Assembly: GCA_963666805.2 (NCBI GenBank)
Contig: CAXXWR010000007.1
Coordinates: forward strand, 310,001 to 374,000
Direction: 5' to 3'
DNA length: 64,000 bases
DNA from: Fusibacter sp963666805
GTDB lineage: Bacteria > Bacillota > Clostridia > Peptostreptococcales > Acidaminobacteraceae
A program made the translations under genes and the position numbers. Below, in pieces: positions 52,240-61,598 of the stretch; position 1 is the stretch's first letter; the number at the start of each line of letters is the position of its first letter. The notes beneath the pieces were generated by a model. It worked only from the letters and a program-made list of their open reading frames with translations. It searched no databases and was not told the origin of the DNA.

Positions 52240-53736
52240 TTATAGCGTCACACCTGTTTTGAAAATAGAAATTTCAGAATAGCCATTGATTTCATTTTTG
52301 GAAGGCTCACCACTGGCAATTTGAATAATAAGCGAAACAAAGTCTTCTAATAAATCTTCAAGCTTTAAAGATTCTTCATCGACTAGTATTCCAGCATTAA
52401 AATCAATCCAATGAGGCTTGTTCTCAAATAAAGGTGTGTTGGTTGATATTTTAACGGTTGGTACAAAAGTACCAAATGGCGTTCCCCTGCCCGTTGTAAA
52501 TAAAACCATATGGCAGCCAGAAGCTGCAAGGGCTGTAGAAGCAATCAAATCATTACCCGGCGCTTCTAATAAGGAAAGACCTTTGGCTTTTAACCTTTCA
52601 CCGTATTTTAAAACATCTTGAACAATAGCATGTCCACCTTTTTGGATACATCCTAAGGATTTATCTTCAAGCGTGGTAATGCCGCCCTCTTTATTTCCTG
52701 GTGAGGGATTTTCATAAATAGGTTGATGGTGTTTTTCATAATACCCTTTAAACTCATCAATCAAGTTGACAATTTGACCAAAAGTCGCTTCATCCTTGGC
52801 TCGACTCATTAAGACCGTCTCAGCACCAAACATTTCAGGCACTTCTGTTAATATTGTCGCTGCACCTTGGCTAATCATATAATCTGAAAAAAGACCTACA
52901 AGTGGATTCGCTGTAATGCCTGACAAACCATCTGATCCGCCACATTTTAGGCCAATATTCAAATGTGAAAGGGCTACGTCTTCACGGACATCTTTTTCAG
53001 CCAAAGTGACCAATTGTCCGATCATTTTAATGCCTTCTTCAATTTCGTCGCCCACCTTTTGAGCTTCTAAAAATAAGGTTCTTTCTTCATCATACTCACC
53101 CAGATTCGATTTTAACTGCTTGATATGATTGTTTTCACACCCTAAACCTAAAACAAGTACACCACCTGTATTAGGGTGTTTGATAATATCAATCAAAACC
53201 TTTTGAGTGTTCATATGGTCATCGCCTAATTGGGAACAGCCATAAGGGTGGTTCCATATTTTAAGTGGGATTTCTGTACCAGGATATCTTTTTTCATATT
53301 GCTTAATAATATTGGCTGCTGTACCATTAACACAACCGACAGTTGGTACAATCCACACTTCATTTCGGATCCCTACGTCACCATTTTGACGTTTAAACCC
53401 CTTAAATGTGCGATTATCATATTCAAAAAGTCTTTCTTCAAAATGAGGTGCATAGTCATATTTTAAGTGGCCGCTTAAAGACGTTTTAACATTATGAACA
53501 TGAATATGCTCACCCGCTTTTATGTCTTCTTTGGCGATGCCAAAAACATGACCATATTTGATAATACTTTCTCCTGCTGAAATATCTTTCAATGCTATTT
53601 TATGTCCACGCGGAATGTCTTGTAAAGTTATAAGGTCTATTTGGTCGATTTTTAGGCGTCTTCCGCTAGCGATGTCTGTTAAAGCAACAATTACATCATC
53701 TTTTTCATGAATTCTAATCCACTCTTTTTTCATCAT
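52240..53736 (-). CDS. uxaA: Altronate dehydratase UxaA
   Basis: A 498-residue dehydratase converting altronate to 2-keto-3-deoxygluconate. The N-terminal SAF-like domain (about 1-90) is followed by the large UxaA domain: RQNGDVGIRNEVWIVPTVGCVNGTA, NHPYGCSQLGDDH, LGLGCENN, NIGLKCGGSDGLSGITANP. Conserved cysteines probably carry an iron-dependent site. It lies 15 bases after uxaB and 23 before uxaC in the same operon. Confidence 0.95.
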   Translation of the reverse strand: MMKKEWIRIHEKDDVIVALTDIASGRRLKIDQIDLITLQDIPRGHKIALKDISAGESIIKYGHVFGIAKEDIKAGEHIHVHNVKTSLSGHLKYDYAPHFEERLFEYDNRTFKGFKRQNGDVGIRNEVWIVPTVGCVNGTAANIIKQYEKRYPGTEIPLKIWNHPYGCSQLGDDHMNTQKVLIDIIKHPNTGGVLVLGLGCENNHIKQLKSNLGEYDEERTLFLEAQKVGDEIEEGIKMIGQLVTLAEKDVREDVALSHLNIGLKCGGSDGLSGITANPLVGLFSDYMISQGAATILTEVPEMFGAETVLMSRAKDEATFGQIVNLIDEFKGYYEKHHQPIYENPSPGNKEGGITTLEDKSLGCIQKGGHAIVQDVLKYGERLKAKGLSLLEAPGNDLIASTALAASGCHMVLFTTGRGTPFGTFVPTVKISTNTPLFENKPHWIDFNAGILVDEESLKLEDLLEDFVSLIIQIASGEPSKNEINGYSEISIFKTGVTL

Positions 53737-53751
53737 TATCTCCTTTTCTGT

Positions 53752-55179
53752 TTAAACAAATGTTTTGACGACAGATTGATAATCATTAGATTGAATCCGT
53801 TGAAGATAATCACATACTGTTTCTTCAACCCCTTCATAGCTTGTTAAATCTTCTCCCCAGAAAGATTGATTCGAAAGCACTTTGTGGACAAGTATTTGTA
53901 TATCATCCGCTTCATTTTCCCATCTTTCATTAAAGAAAGCTAAAATATCAGCATCATCTTTCAAATCAATCACATCCCCTTTATAAAGTCTCACAAGGCT
54001 GGCAAAAGAGAATAAAATACGCTCAGGTAAAGCTTTGTTTTCATTAATATAAGTCACCATTGATGGTAAAACTCTTGTCTTGAATTTAGAAATCGAATTA
54101 AGGGCAATACTCGCCAAGTAATGTTTAATATATGGATTTCTAAAACGATCAATCACTGCTGCTTTAAAAGATTGAAGTTCTTCTAAAGACATATCAAGTG
54201 TTGGAATCACTTCTTGATCTAATAGCGCATTGATAAAAGGTCCCACTACAGGATCTTCAATGCTTTCTTTAACTTGGTCAATCCCATATAAAAGCCCCAC
54301 TGGAACCAATGATGTATGGGCACCATTTAAAATTCTCACTTTTCGCGTACGGTAAGGTGTCATATCATCCGTCACAACGATGTTAAGCCCCGCTGCTTGG
54401 TGTGGTATTTTATCGTTAAGTGATTGAGGGCCTTCAATCACCCATAAATGAAAAAGTTCTGACTCACAAACCACATGGTCTTCACATCCCATTTCTTCAT
54501 AAACTTCATTGATACGGTCTTTAGGGAAACCTGGCACAATACGGTCTACAAGGGTACTTGTAAACGTATTCGCTTCATTGATCCACGTTAAAAAGTCAGC
54601 TTCTAAAGCCCATTCTTGAGCATAACGCACAACAATTTCTTTAAGTTTTTTACCATTGTATTCAATTAATTCACATGGTAAAAAGATGATTCCCTTACTT
54701 CTATCACCACTAAAATGTTTATAACGATGGTACAACCAAGCAGTGACCTTAGCTGGAAAACTCTTTTGAACTTTGTCTAACGTATCCCCTGCTTCATAAG
54801 CAATACCAGCTTCTGTCGTATTAGAAACAATAAACTCGATAGACTCCAATTCAGCCAATTCTAAATACGCTTCATAGGATTCATAAGGATTCACAAATTG
54901 CTTCAATACATCAATGAGTGTCATCTTACGTACGGGTTCTCCATTTTCAATTCCATTCATAAAATGATGGTATAATCCATCTTGTTCAATAAATTTATCT
55001 ATAAGACCAAATGGCATCGGTTGAACGACAGCTACACCTGCATTAAAATCCGATTTTTGATTCATTTCATAAATCATCCAATCAACAAATGCTCTTAAAA
55101 AATTACCTTCACCAAATTGTAAAACTTTAATAGGATAGTCCTTGTTACCTGCTAACATTGACTGATTTAAACGTTCCAT
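53752..55179 (-). CDS. uxaB: Tagaturonate reductase UxaB
   Basis: A 475-residue NADH-dependent reductase of the mannitol-dehydrogenase superfamily, taking tagaturonate to altronate. Motifs: VLQFGEGNFLRAFVDWMI (NAD binding), EFIVSNTTEAGIAY, FLPCELIEYNG, and the catalytic region RKVRILNGAHTSLVPVGLL. It is the first gene of uxaBAC, with AAGGAGG just upstream. A 16-base palindrome immediately before that site should be the operator. Confidence 0.95.
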   Translation of the reverse strand: MERLNQSMLAGNKDYPIKVLQFGEGNFLRAFVDWMIYEMNQKSDFNAGVAVVQPMPFGLIDKFIEQDGLYHHFMNGIENGEPVRKMTLIDVLKQFVNPYESYEAYLELAELESIEFIVSNTTEAGIAYEAGDTLDKVQKSFPAKVTAWLYHRYKHFSGDRSKGIIFLPCELIEYNGKKLKEIVVRYAQEWALEADFLTWINEANTFTSTLVDRIVPGFPKDRINEVYEEMGCEDHVVCESELFHLWVIEGPQSLNDKIPHQAAGLNIVVTDDMTPYRTRKVRILNGAHTSLVPVGLLYGIDQVKESIEDPVVGPFINALLDQEVIPTLDMSLEELQSFKAAVIDRFRNPYIKHYLASIALNSISKFKTRVLPSMVTYINENKALPERILFSFASLVRLYKGDVIDLKDDADILAFFNERWENEADDIQILVHKVLSNQSFWGEDLTSYEGVEETVCDYLQRIQSNDYQSVVKTFV

Positions 55180-55188
55180 ATTTCCTCC

Positions 55189-55204
55189 TTGTTAACGTTA
55201 ACAA
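55189..55204. promoter_or_regulatory. LacI-type operator of uxaBAC
   Basis: TTGTTAACGTTAACAA, a perfect 16-base palindrome of the LacI operator type, overlapping the leader directly upstream of the uxaB ribosome binding site. Either of the two LacI regulators of the locus may bind it. Confidence 0.75.
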
Positions 55205-55390
55205 ATACCTTCAAATAAAAACCCATTAATTTAACTGGGCTTCATTTGCTAGCATTTAACGCTTCATATCATTATATCATTTCCTCATCAAAAAGGATTA
55301 TTCTTTCTTATAAATAGGGTTCTATTTTACTCATACACCTTATTTGTGTTTTTAAACATCATGTCCATTGTCCTTTTGTCTTCATGCGAA

Positions 55391-56365
55391 TCAAAGCGAG
55401 TCTCTTTCTACGATAACTTGATCGTAAACAAAGGTGTCACTTTTAACTGATTTATCATCAATTTGCTGTAACAAAAGTTCAATCGCCTTTTCAGTAATCA
55501 TTCTCATCGGTCTTTTGACCGTTGTTAAGCTCGGGTAGGTATATTCAGAAATTACAGACCCATCAAAACCCATGACTTTAATTTCTTTTAAGCCTAGCTC
55601 TGAAAAACGCTTTTGTAAACCTACTGCCATATCATCATTATAACAAAAGACAGCTTGAGGAATCTTTTCAAATGCGGCAATTTGATTTCCTGCATCATAA
55701 CCACTTTTAAAGGAATAATTACCCACAACAAATTGTGAGGATAAATTCAAATCTTTATATTGCTTAAGAGCCTTATCTATGCCTTTCCGTCTTAACTGAC
55801 TTGCAACATTTTCTTTTGAACCTTCTACAAATGCTAAATCTCTAAACCCTTTTTGAATCATATATTCACATGCCTTATAAGCACCTGATCGGTCATCACT
55901 TAGTACACAGGTAATGCCTTTGTACTTTCTATTCATAATGACCATGGGAATACCCTTTTTTCTAACACTTTCAATAAATTCATCGTCTTCTTCCGACTGG
56001 CTGACAATTAACATGCCGTCAAAATTCTGATGGTTTAAACTTTCAAAAGTTGGTGAATCTTTAATAGAACCGATAATCAAACTGTAACGGCCTTTAATCG
56101 AACTGTATATACACGTAATGACTTCATTTAGAAATTGTGGTGAATTTCCCTCTACCATTGATGTAATATAAAGTCCAATATTAAAAAAACGATTTAATGC
56201 CAAATTTCTCCCATTGATATTTTTAGTATAATTTAAGTCTTTGGCAATTTTTTGTATCATTGCTTTGGTTTCTGGCTTAACTGACCCCGTATCATTTAAA
56301 GCTCTTGAGACCGTCATATGAGACACACCTGCTATTTTTGCTATATCTTTTATGGTTACGTTCAC
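55391..56365 (-). CDS. LacI-family regulator of the rhamnogalacturonan genes
   Basis: A 324-residue repressor. The helix-turn-helix is VTIKDIAKIAGVSHMTVSRALND, then a hinge NLALNRFFNIGLYI and an effector domain with GFRDLAFVEGSKENVA and KVMGFDGSVISEYTYPSLTTV. It starts at GTG 56365 with GGGAGG 8 bases upstream. It lies 103 bases downstream of the MATE gene and upstream of uxaB. A palindrome upstream (56403-56418) suggests autoregulation. Confidence 0.85.
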   Translation of the reverse strand: MNVTIKDIAKIAGVSHMTVSRALNDTGSVKPETKAMIQKIAKDLNYTKNINGRNLALNRFFNIGLYITSMVEGNSPQFLNEVITCIYSSIKGRYSLIIGSIKDSPTFESLNHQNFDGMLIVSQSEEDDEFIESVRKKGIPMVIMNRKYKGITCVLSDDRSGAYKACEYMIQKGFRDLAFVEGSKENVASQLRRKGIDKALKQYKDLNLSSQFVVGNYSFKSGYDAGNQIAAFEKIPQAVFCYNDDMAVGLQKRFSELGLKEIKVMGFDGSVISEYTYPSLTTVKRPMRMITEKAIELLLQQIDDKSVKSDTFVYDQVIVERDSL

Positions 56366-56402
56366 TAAAATTACCTCCCGTATTGATTAAATTATAGCAA
56401 AC

Positions 56403-56418
56403 TGTTGATTTATCAACA
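56403..56418. promoter_or_regulatory. LacI-type dyad upstream of the second LacI gene
   Basis: TGTTGAT-tt-ATCAACA, 7-bp arms with a 2-base centre, 38 bases upstream of the LacI start. Shares the TGTT...AACA ends of the uxaB operator. Confidence 0.6.
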
Positions 56419-56468
56419 ATAGCCAGTTGCACTCAATTATTCGCCTTTTAAGCCAATTCGATGCCAAG

Positions 56469-57857
56469 TTACACCAAATTCATGTTGTAATTTCCATTTC
56501 TCACTTTTTTTATAATATAAACTGCCATGATTGCTGAAGCAATTCCTACAAGTCCATTACTAATCATCATTGCAATCCCAACGCTTTCACTCCCTAAATC
56601 AGTAAAGTGTTGAAGAATATATAAGGAGGGGATGCGAAAAGCAAAGAGTCTTAATAAACTTAAATACAGTGACAATTTAGTATAGCCAAATCCAAACAAA
56701 AGGCCATTAACCGAAGAGGTAATTGCTAAAGTGACTGCCGCAATTCGTTCATAGTAATAGATATTATGAATTTGCTGGGCAAAAACCAAGTCCTCTTTTG
56801 CAAATATACTGATAATGGGATCCATAAAAATGGTCATAAAAATAATGCCTACTGTTCCAATAATCAGATTAATGGTAAGCGTCTTATAAAAAGCTTGAAT
56901 GGCTCTTTCAGGATTTTTGTTACCAATGTTTTGACTTATAATAGATGATTCCCCATCGCCAAAACCATTGGTTGGATTAGTCACAACGCCTCCTAGTGTA
57001 TTAGAAATACCCAGTGCACCAACCACTGTCGCACCGTATCCAACACTCATAGAGTTAACGACTACTTTTCCAAAACTAAATAGAAACTTTTCTGAAAAGA
57101 TAGGAAAGGCAACCGTTAAAAGGGGTAAAAGAAAAGATTTTTTAATCACAATATCTTTTCTAGAGAATCTCAAAGGATTCTTTTTTCTAAAAGTTGAATA
57201 GATTGCAAAACTTGTCATAAACAAGTGAGAACACATCGTCGCAACCGCCATCATCGTTACACCAAAGTGCAGGACATAGACAAAGAAAACAGTCAGTGTT
57301 AATTTAATCACCAAGACTCCAATATTTAAAAAGAGTATATTCTTTGTATTGCCCTTGGCTTTTTCAGTTGCAATGAATAGATTGTTAAAGAAAATCAATG
57401 CAATCATGAATATTTGAATAATAAAATAGTTACGCCCCACGGCAATTAACGCTTCTGGTGTTTTTGAAAACCTTAAAATAGGCTCTGCCAGTGGTACTAA
57501 AACAATAATCAGAAAAATACTAATGGTAAATGCTAAAGCAAATAGGGTACTGATGTATTTCTTGGCTTTGTCCATGTCACCTGCACCGATAACCCGAGCG
57601 ACAAGAATACTCCCACCCATTGAGATAGCTGCCCCAATTGAATTGATCATAATTTGAATTTGATTAAGATAGGCAATTGCCGATACAGAATCTGACCCTA
57701 TATTGGATGCAATGATGGTATCCATCATCCCAAAAATATGATTAAAGGCATTATAAATTGCCAAAGGCAAGGAAATCCACAAGACAACTCTCCATAAATT
57801 ACCATTTAGAATAAATTGTCTTCTTTCCATATCTGTCATTTTTGTTTTATTAAACAT
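56469..57857 (-). CDS. MATE-family transporter within the pectin locus
   Basis: A 462-residue MATE transporter with 12 hydrophobic segments. The N-terminal half has WISLPLAIYNAFNHIFGMMDTIIAS and the second half GDGESSIISQNIGNKNPERAIQAFYKT. It lies 13 bases after the SGNH esterase gene in the same operon. Efflux pumps are unusual in polysaccharide loci; it may release an unusable sugar or methanol/acetate-related by-product, or be carried along. No drug-type regulator is adjacent. Confidence 0.85.
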   Translation of the reverse strand: MFNKTKMTDMERRQFILNGNLWRVVLWISLPLAIYNAFNHIFGMMDTIIASNIGSDSVSAIAYLNQIQIMINSIGAAISMGGSILVARVIGAGDMDKAKKYISTLFALAFTISIFLIIVLVPLAEPILRFSKTPEALIAVGRNYFIIQIFMIALIFFNNLFIATEKAKGNTKNILFLNIGVLVIKLTLTVFFVYVLHFGVTMMAVATMCSHLFMTSFAIYSTFRKKNPLRFSRKDIVIKKSFLLPLLTVAFPIFSEKFLFSFGKVVVNSMSVGYGATVVGALGISNTLGGVVTNPTNGFGDGESSIISQNIGNKNPERAIQAFYKTLTINLIIGTVGIIFMTIFMDPIISIFAKEDLVFAQQIHNIYYYERIAAVTLAITSSVNGLLFGFGYTKLSLYLSLLRLFAFRIPSLYILQHFTDLGSESVGIAMMISNGLVGIASAIMAVYIIKKVRNGNYNMNLV

Positions 57858-57870
57858 ACACTTCCTCTAA

Positions 57871-58530
57871 TCAAATAAATGAGTCATAACCCAAATGCTT
57901 TAAATGTTTTGCAATAATACCTGCAAAAGTGACAGCCCCTTCAACACTTAAATGCGTGTCGTCCTCAACACCATTAGGAAAAGACGAATACTGCCCTGAT
58001 GGATAGTGTAAAAACCACGCTTTAGATGCCTCTTCACCCTTTTCTTCTAGCAGTAGACGACTTTCTTCATACAAGGGAATATAAGCAATTTCTTGGCTCT
58101 CAGCATATGTTTTCATTGCTTCAGGATAAGCCATATGAATACCTTCTGGTACACTGCCGTTTTTAAATCGTCTCCGCGTCAAAGGCGAAATCAAAATCGG
58201 TTTTGCTCCATGGTCTAAAGCTACTTTTACGTATTTCTCTAAGTAGCTTTCAAAGGAGCCAAATGGATCTGTATGTCTTTCTTCATCTTCTTTTTCGTCA
58301 TTATGCCCAAATTGGATTAATAAGAGATCACCCGACTGAATCTGTTCTTCCACAGCTTTAAGCCTTCCCTCATTGAAAAAACTCTTACTTGATCTTCCGT
58401 TTTTAGCATAGTTGTTAATTTCAAGGGGGCTTTCAAGGTATAAATGCAACATTTGTCCCCATCCCATTTGTGGGTAAGTTGTAATGTCATTGAATTGTAC
58501 CGTTGAATCCCCAACAATAAATAATCTCAT
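57871..58530 (-). CDS. SGNH/GDSL hydrolase, rhamnogalacturonan acetylesterase-like
   Basis: A 219-residue SGNH esterase. The catalytic serine lies in IVGDSTVQ (block I), the Gly/Asn blocks appear as NYAKNGRSSKSF and LIQFGHNDEKE, and the C-terminal Asp-x-x-His reads DDTHLSVEGA. Length and text fit rhamnogalacturonan acetylesterases (RhgT/YesT, CE12). No signal peptide, so it works on imported fragments. I start it at ATG 58530, 5 bases after AAGGAG. It lies 9 bases after the ankyrin-GH43 gene. Confidence 0.88.
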   Translation of the reverse strand: MRLFIVGDSTVQFNDITTYPQMGWGQMLHLYLESPLEINNYAKNGRSSKSFFNEGRLKAVEEQIQSGDLLLIQFGHNDEKEDEERHTDPFGSFESYLEKYVKVALDHGAKPILISPLTRRRFKNGSVPEGIHMAYPEAMKTYAESQEIAYIPLYEESRLLLEEKGEEASKAWFLHYPSGQYSSFPNGVEDDTHLSVEGAVTFAGIIAKHLKHLGYDSFI

Positions 58531-58539
58531 GGTCACTCC

Positions 58540-60456
58540 TTATGCCCTATTGATACAATGAATGTCAACTAAATCATACGAAAAATCCACATTGGTTTTT
58601 TCTCCGACTCCAAACGTACCAAAAGTCGCACCTGTAAAACGTTTGCCGATTGATATGCCTTCATCGCTAAGATAATCGGTTTTATCAATCTCAAATATTT
58701 TTTGCCAGCCCTTAACCTCAGAATGATACCAAAAGGATCGCTTCAATCCTTGGGTCGTCATTTTAAGCATAATCTGACCTGACTCAACTGGAAATGTACT
58801 CCACTGAATGGCGTTATCATTTCCTCTTTGTTCTTCTAAAAAAAAGTGTGGTTCGGCATTTTGAATAACAACACCAAATTTTAGAAAACTATGTGTGTCG
58901 TAGTAGGCGGTTAATCCAAATTGGCAAGTCTCTGTTGCATGTCTGTAATCAAATACCATATCAACTTCAAAGTGCCAATGGGTTTGCCTTAACACCATTG
59001 TATTTCTTTTATGTTTATCCGATAATGGTAAACTATCGGGATAAAAGCGTATAAAACCATTATGATAATCTCTAATAATTCTTGAAATTTCTGGTGTGCG
59101 TACAAATAACCATTGATGTTCAAAAATACTTTGAGGCAGATGAAAGGCTAAAACCTCACGCCAACCTTTTGGTTTTCTTTGAATACTACTTGGCCCTCGA
59201 TTGCCATTAACCATAGGCCATCCCTCTTCTGACCAAGTAACAGGATCAAGACAGGTTTCTCTTCCTAAAATAGTATACTGACCTTCATATCGTCTCCCAC
59301 AAAGGTAAACCATCCACCAATCACCATGAGCATCCTCCATCATTTTAGCATGTCCAGAACGCTGTATAGGGTCAAGTGAATTCCGTTGAATCATGATTGG
59401 ATTGTAAGGGCAAGCTTCATAGGGACCTTTTAGGTCTAAGGCACGCGCAATACTCACCTGATGATTCATCCCCGTCCCCCCCTCTGCAAGTAGACAATAA
59501 TAATAGCCATTGCGCTTGAAAAGATGAGGTGCTTCGGGTGCTCTTTTGTTTGAACCATACCATATCAGTTCTGATTCTGAAAGTTTCTCAGAACCCAGTT
59601 CATTAATTTCAAATAAACGGGCGCCGCGATTTAAAAGCATATAACGCTTGCCATCATCATCAGTAAAAATAGAGGGATCAATCCCATCTTCTTCAATATA
59701 AGTAGGATGCGAATACGGTCCTTGGGGTTTTTCAGAATAAACCACCATTTGCTTCCTCAAAACGTCTTCTGTATCATTCATTCGCAAAGTCGCTGTAATA
59801 AAAAATTTACCTTGATTATAAGATATATCCGGTGCCCAAATTCCACGACCATCCTCAAAATCCGAAAGATCTAAATCATTAGGATCTGTTACAGCATGTC
59901 CAATAACTTGCCAGTGAATCAGGTCTCTTGAATGATAAATGGGAATCGCCGGGAAAAAAACAAAAGTTGATGTTACCATATAATAATCTTTGCCCACGCC
60001 TATAATGGATGGATCTGGATTAAAACCTCTCATAATAGGATTACGATAGTAACCTTCTTGAAATTGATACTGGTCTTCATAGTAATCTATAACCCCTATC
60101 GCCTTATGTTTCACCGCTAAATCATAGGGGATTTCTCCCTTGCTATTGGCTCGATAAGGGTCTTCTCCTACCCGAGTAATCAGGTAATCTACGAGATCAA
60201 CATTGTCATACATTGAAGCATAATGCAAAGTCGTTTGATTATCAGGGTCTGAAATATTCATGCTACATCTAGAATATTCTACTAGATATTTAACCATATT
60301 ATAGTCACCCTTCCGAGCAGCAATAAATATCGGATAAAGACCGTTTTCGTCTGGTTTTTCAACCCATTGAGGATTTTCTGATAAATAGTACTTCAATGTT
60401 TCTAAATCGCCATTCTGCACAGCCTTAATTGGATTACTCCCCCCGGTGTCACTCAT
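58540..60456 (-). CDS. Ankyrin-repeat / GH43 glycosidase fusion
   Basis: A 638-residue protein with two parts. Residues 1-130 hold ankyrin repeats: NGLYPIFIAARKGDYNMVKYLVEYSR, then DNQTTLHYASMYDNVDLVDYLITR, then KGEIPYDLAVKHKAIGVIDYY. Residues 138-440 are a GH43 five-bladed propeller: NPIMRGFNPDPSIIGVGKDYYMVTS (catalytic base Asp), IWAPDISYN, GIDPSIFTDDDGKRYML and APEAPHLFKRNGYYY (acid Glu). A C-terminal beta-sandwich (about 455-635) is usual for this GH43 group. No signal peptide. The gene overlaps GH105 by 8 bases. Ankyrin repeats are not a normal GH43 accessory domain. Confidence 0.87.
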   Translation of the reverse strand: MSDTGGSNPIKAVQNGDLETLKYYLSENPQWVEKPDENGLYPIFIAARKGDYNMVKYLVEYSRCSMNISDPDNQTTLHYASMYDNVDLVDYLITRVGEDPYRANSKGEIPYDLAVKHKAIGVIDYYEDQYQFQEGYYRNPIMRGFNPDPSIIGVGKDYYMVTSTFVFFPAIPIYHSRDLIHWQVIGHAVTDPNDLDLSDFEDGRGIWAPDISYNQGKFFITATLRMNDTEDVLRKQMVVYSEKPQGPYSHPTYIEEDGIDPSIFTDDDGKRYMLLNRGARLFEINELGSEKLSESELIWYGSNKRAPEAPHLFKRNGYYYCLLAEGGTGMNHQVSIARALDLKGPYEACPYNPIMIQRNSLDPIQRSGHAKMMEDAHGDWWMVYLCGRRYEGQYTILGRETCLDPVTWSEEGWPMVNGNRGPSSIQRKPKGWREVLAFHLPQSIFEHQWLFVRTPEISRIIRDYHNGFIRFYPDSLPLSDKHKRNTMVLRQTHWHFEVDMVFDYRHATETCQFGLTAYYDTHSFLKFGVVIQNAEPHFFLEEQRGNDNAIQWSTFPVESGQIMLKMTTQGLKRSFWYHSEVKGWQKIFEIDKTDYLSDEGISIGKRFTGATFGTFGVGEKTNVDFSYDLVDIHCINRA

Positions 60457-61591
60457 GACCTACTTGCTCCTTTCTGAACAATTCAGTATAAGCAAGTAAA
60501 AATGGGGCAACGCCTTTGGCATCATTTTGAACAACGGGTTCAGAAATATAGTAGTCATAAGTGCCATCTCTCTTATCTTTGCCACCTAATCCTGCTACCA
60601 AACAAATCCCACCCAGTTCAAGTTCGCCTTCATCATTGACTTCTAAATACTGTTTTTCAATGCCCTTAAACGCTTTATAGCCATACTGCCAGTATCTTTC
60701 AGGTAGGATTTCCAAATTAACCCCCTTCATAATCGCATAGCTAATCATTGCACTGCCACTGGTTTCCAAATAATTACCGTCTAAGTGACCTTTGTCAATT
60801 ACTTGATACCACATACCACTGCTCTCGTCTTGAAACTGAATTAGAGCGTTGATTGTGTCTTTAAAGCGTGCCATTAAGGCTCTATATTCATAAAACATTT
60901 GTTCATCCATTTGTTCAATCGTATCAACAAGTGCCATCGCATACCAACCCATAGAGCGCGACCAGAAATTTTTTGAAAGGCCTGTCTCTGGATCACACCA
61001 AAACATTTCTTTACTCTCATCATAACCATGATATGAAAGGCCTGTCTTTTCATCTCTCATCTTGTCGTGAACTGTCTGAAACTGCATAAAAATATCTCTA
61101 TACTTGTTCAGTTTGTTAAATTTTGTTTCATAAGCCATATAAAAAGGTTGCGCCATATAAAGGCCATCTAGCCATACTTGATTAGGGTAGATTAATTTGT
61201 GCCAAAAATTACCGCTCTTCGTTCTCGGATGCTCCATTAAAATTTGGTATAAAAAATCAATGGCATTTTTATAAATCTTTTTACCTGTTAATTCATAAAG
61301 GTCAAATAATACTTTTCCCTCATTGATATTATCAATATTATATTGTTGAGGATTGAGTCCCTTTATTGTGCCATCTTCTTCAAGAAAATGACTGATATAG
61401 TCATCAGAAAAAGCCAAATACTTCTTGTCTTCTGTTATTTGATACATTGATAATATCGCTTTGATCATACAACCATCAATATAATTCCACTTGGCTTTTC
61501 TCCCTTGTTTTTTCACCTCAATATTCCAAGCTGGATAATCAGGTGTGGATTTTTCTATCAATTGGTCCATATAGGTTTTAATTCTATCCAT
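60449..61591 (-). CDS. Unsaturated rhamnogalacturonyl hydrolase, GH105
   Basis: A 380-residue (alpha/alpha)6-barrel enzyme of the YteR/YesR type that removes unsaturated galacturonate from lyase products. Signatures: WNYIDGCMIKAILSMYQ, NIDNINEGKVLFDLYELTGKKIY, the catalytic Asp in NQVWLDGLYMAQPFYMAY, and SRSMGWYAMALVDTIEQ. No signal peptide. It starts 7 bases after GH28 and ends with an 8-base overlap onto the ankyrin-GH43 gene. Confidence 0.92.
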   Translation of the reverse strand: MDRIKTYMDQLIEKSTPDYPAWNIEVKKQGRKAKWNYIDGCMIKAILSMYQITEDKKYLAFSDDYISHFLEEDGTIKGLNPQQYNIDNINEGKVLFDLYELTGKKIYKNAIDFLYQILMEHPRTKSGNFWHKLIYPNQVWLDGLYMAQPFYMAYETKFNKLNKYRDIFMQFQTVHDKMRDEKTGLSYHGYDESKEMFWCDPETGLSKNFWSRSMGWYAMALVDTIEQMDEQMFYEYRALMARFKDTINALIQFQDESSGMWYQVIDKGHLDGNYLETSGSAMISYAIMKGVNLEILPERYWQYGYKAFKGIEKQYLEVNDEGELELGGICLVAGLGGKDKRDGTYDYYISEPVVQNDAKGVAPFLLAYTELFRKEQVGHE

Positions 61592-61598
61592 TGCACTA

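Noticed and set aside
55218..55242. Weak hairpin after the second LacI gene as its terminator
   Set aside because: CCCA...TGGG pairs only four bases before mismatches and the loop is AT-rich; too weak to list.
58540..60456. Ankyrin-GH43 as a sequencing or assembly artefact
   Set aside because: The frame is continuous, starts with a good ribosome binding site, overlaps GH105 by 8 bases and stays in the pectin operon on both sides.
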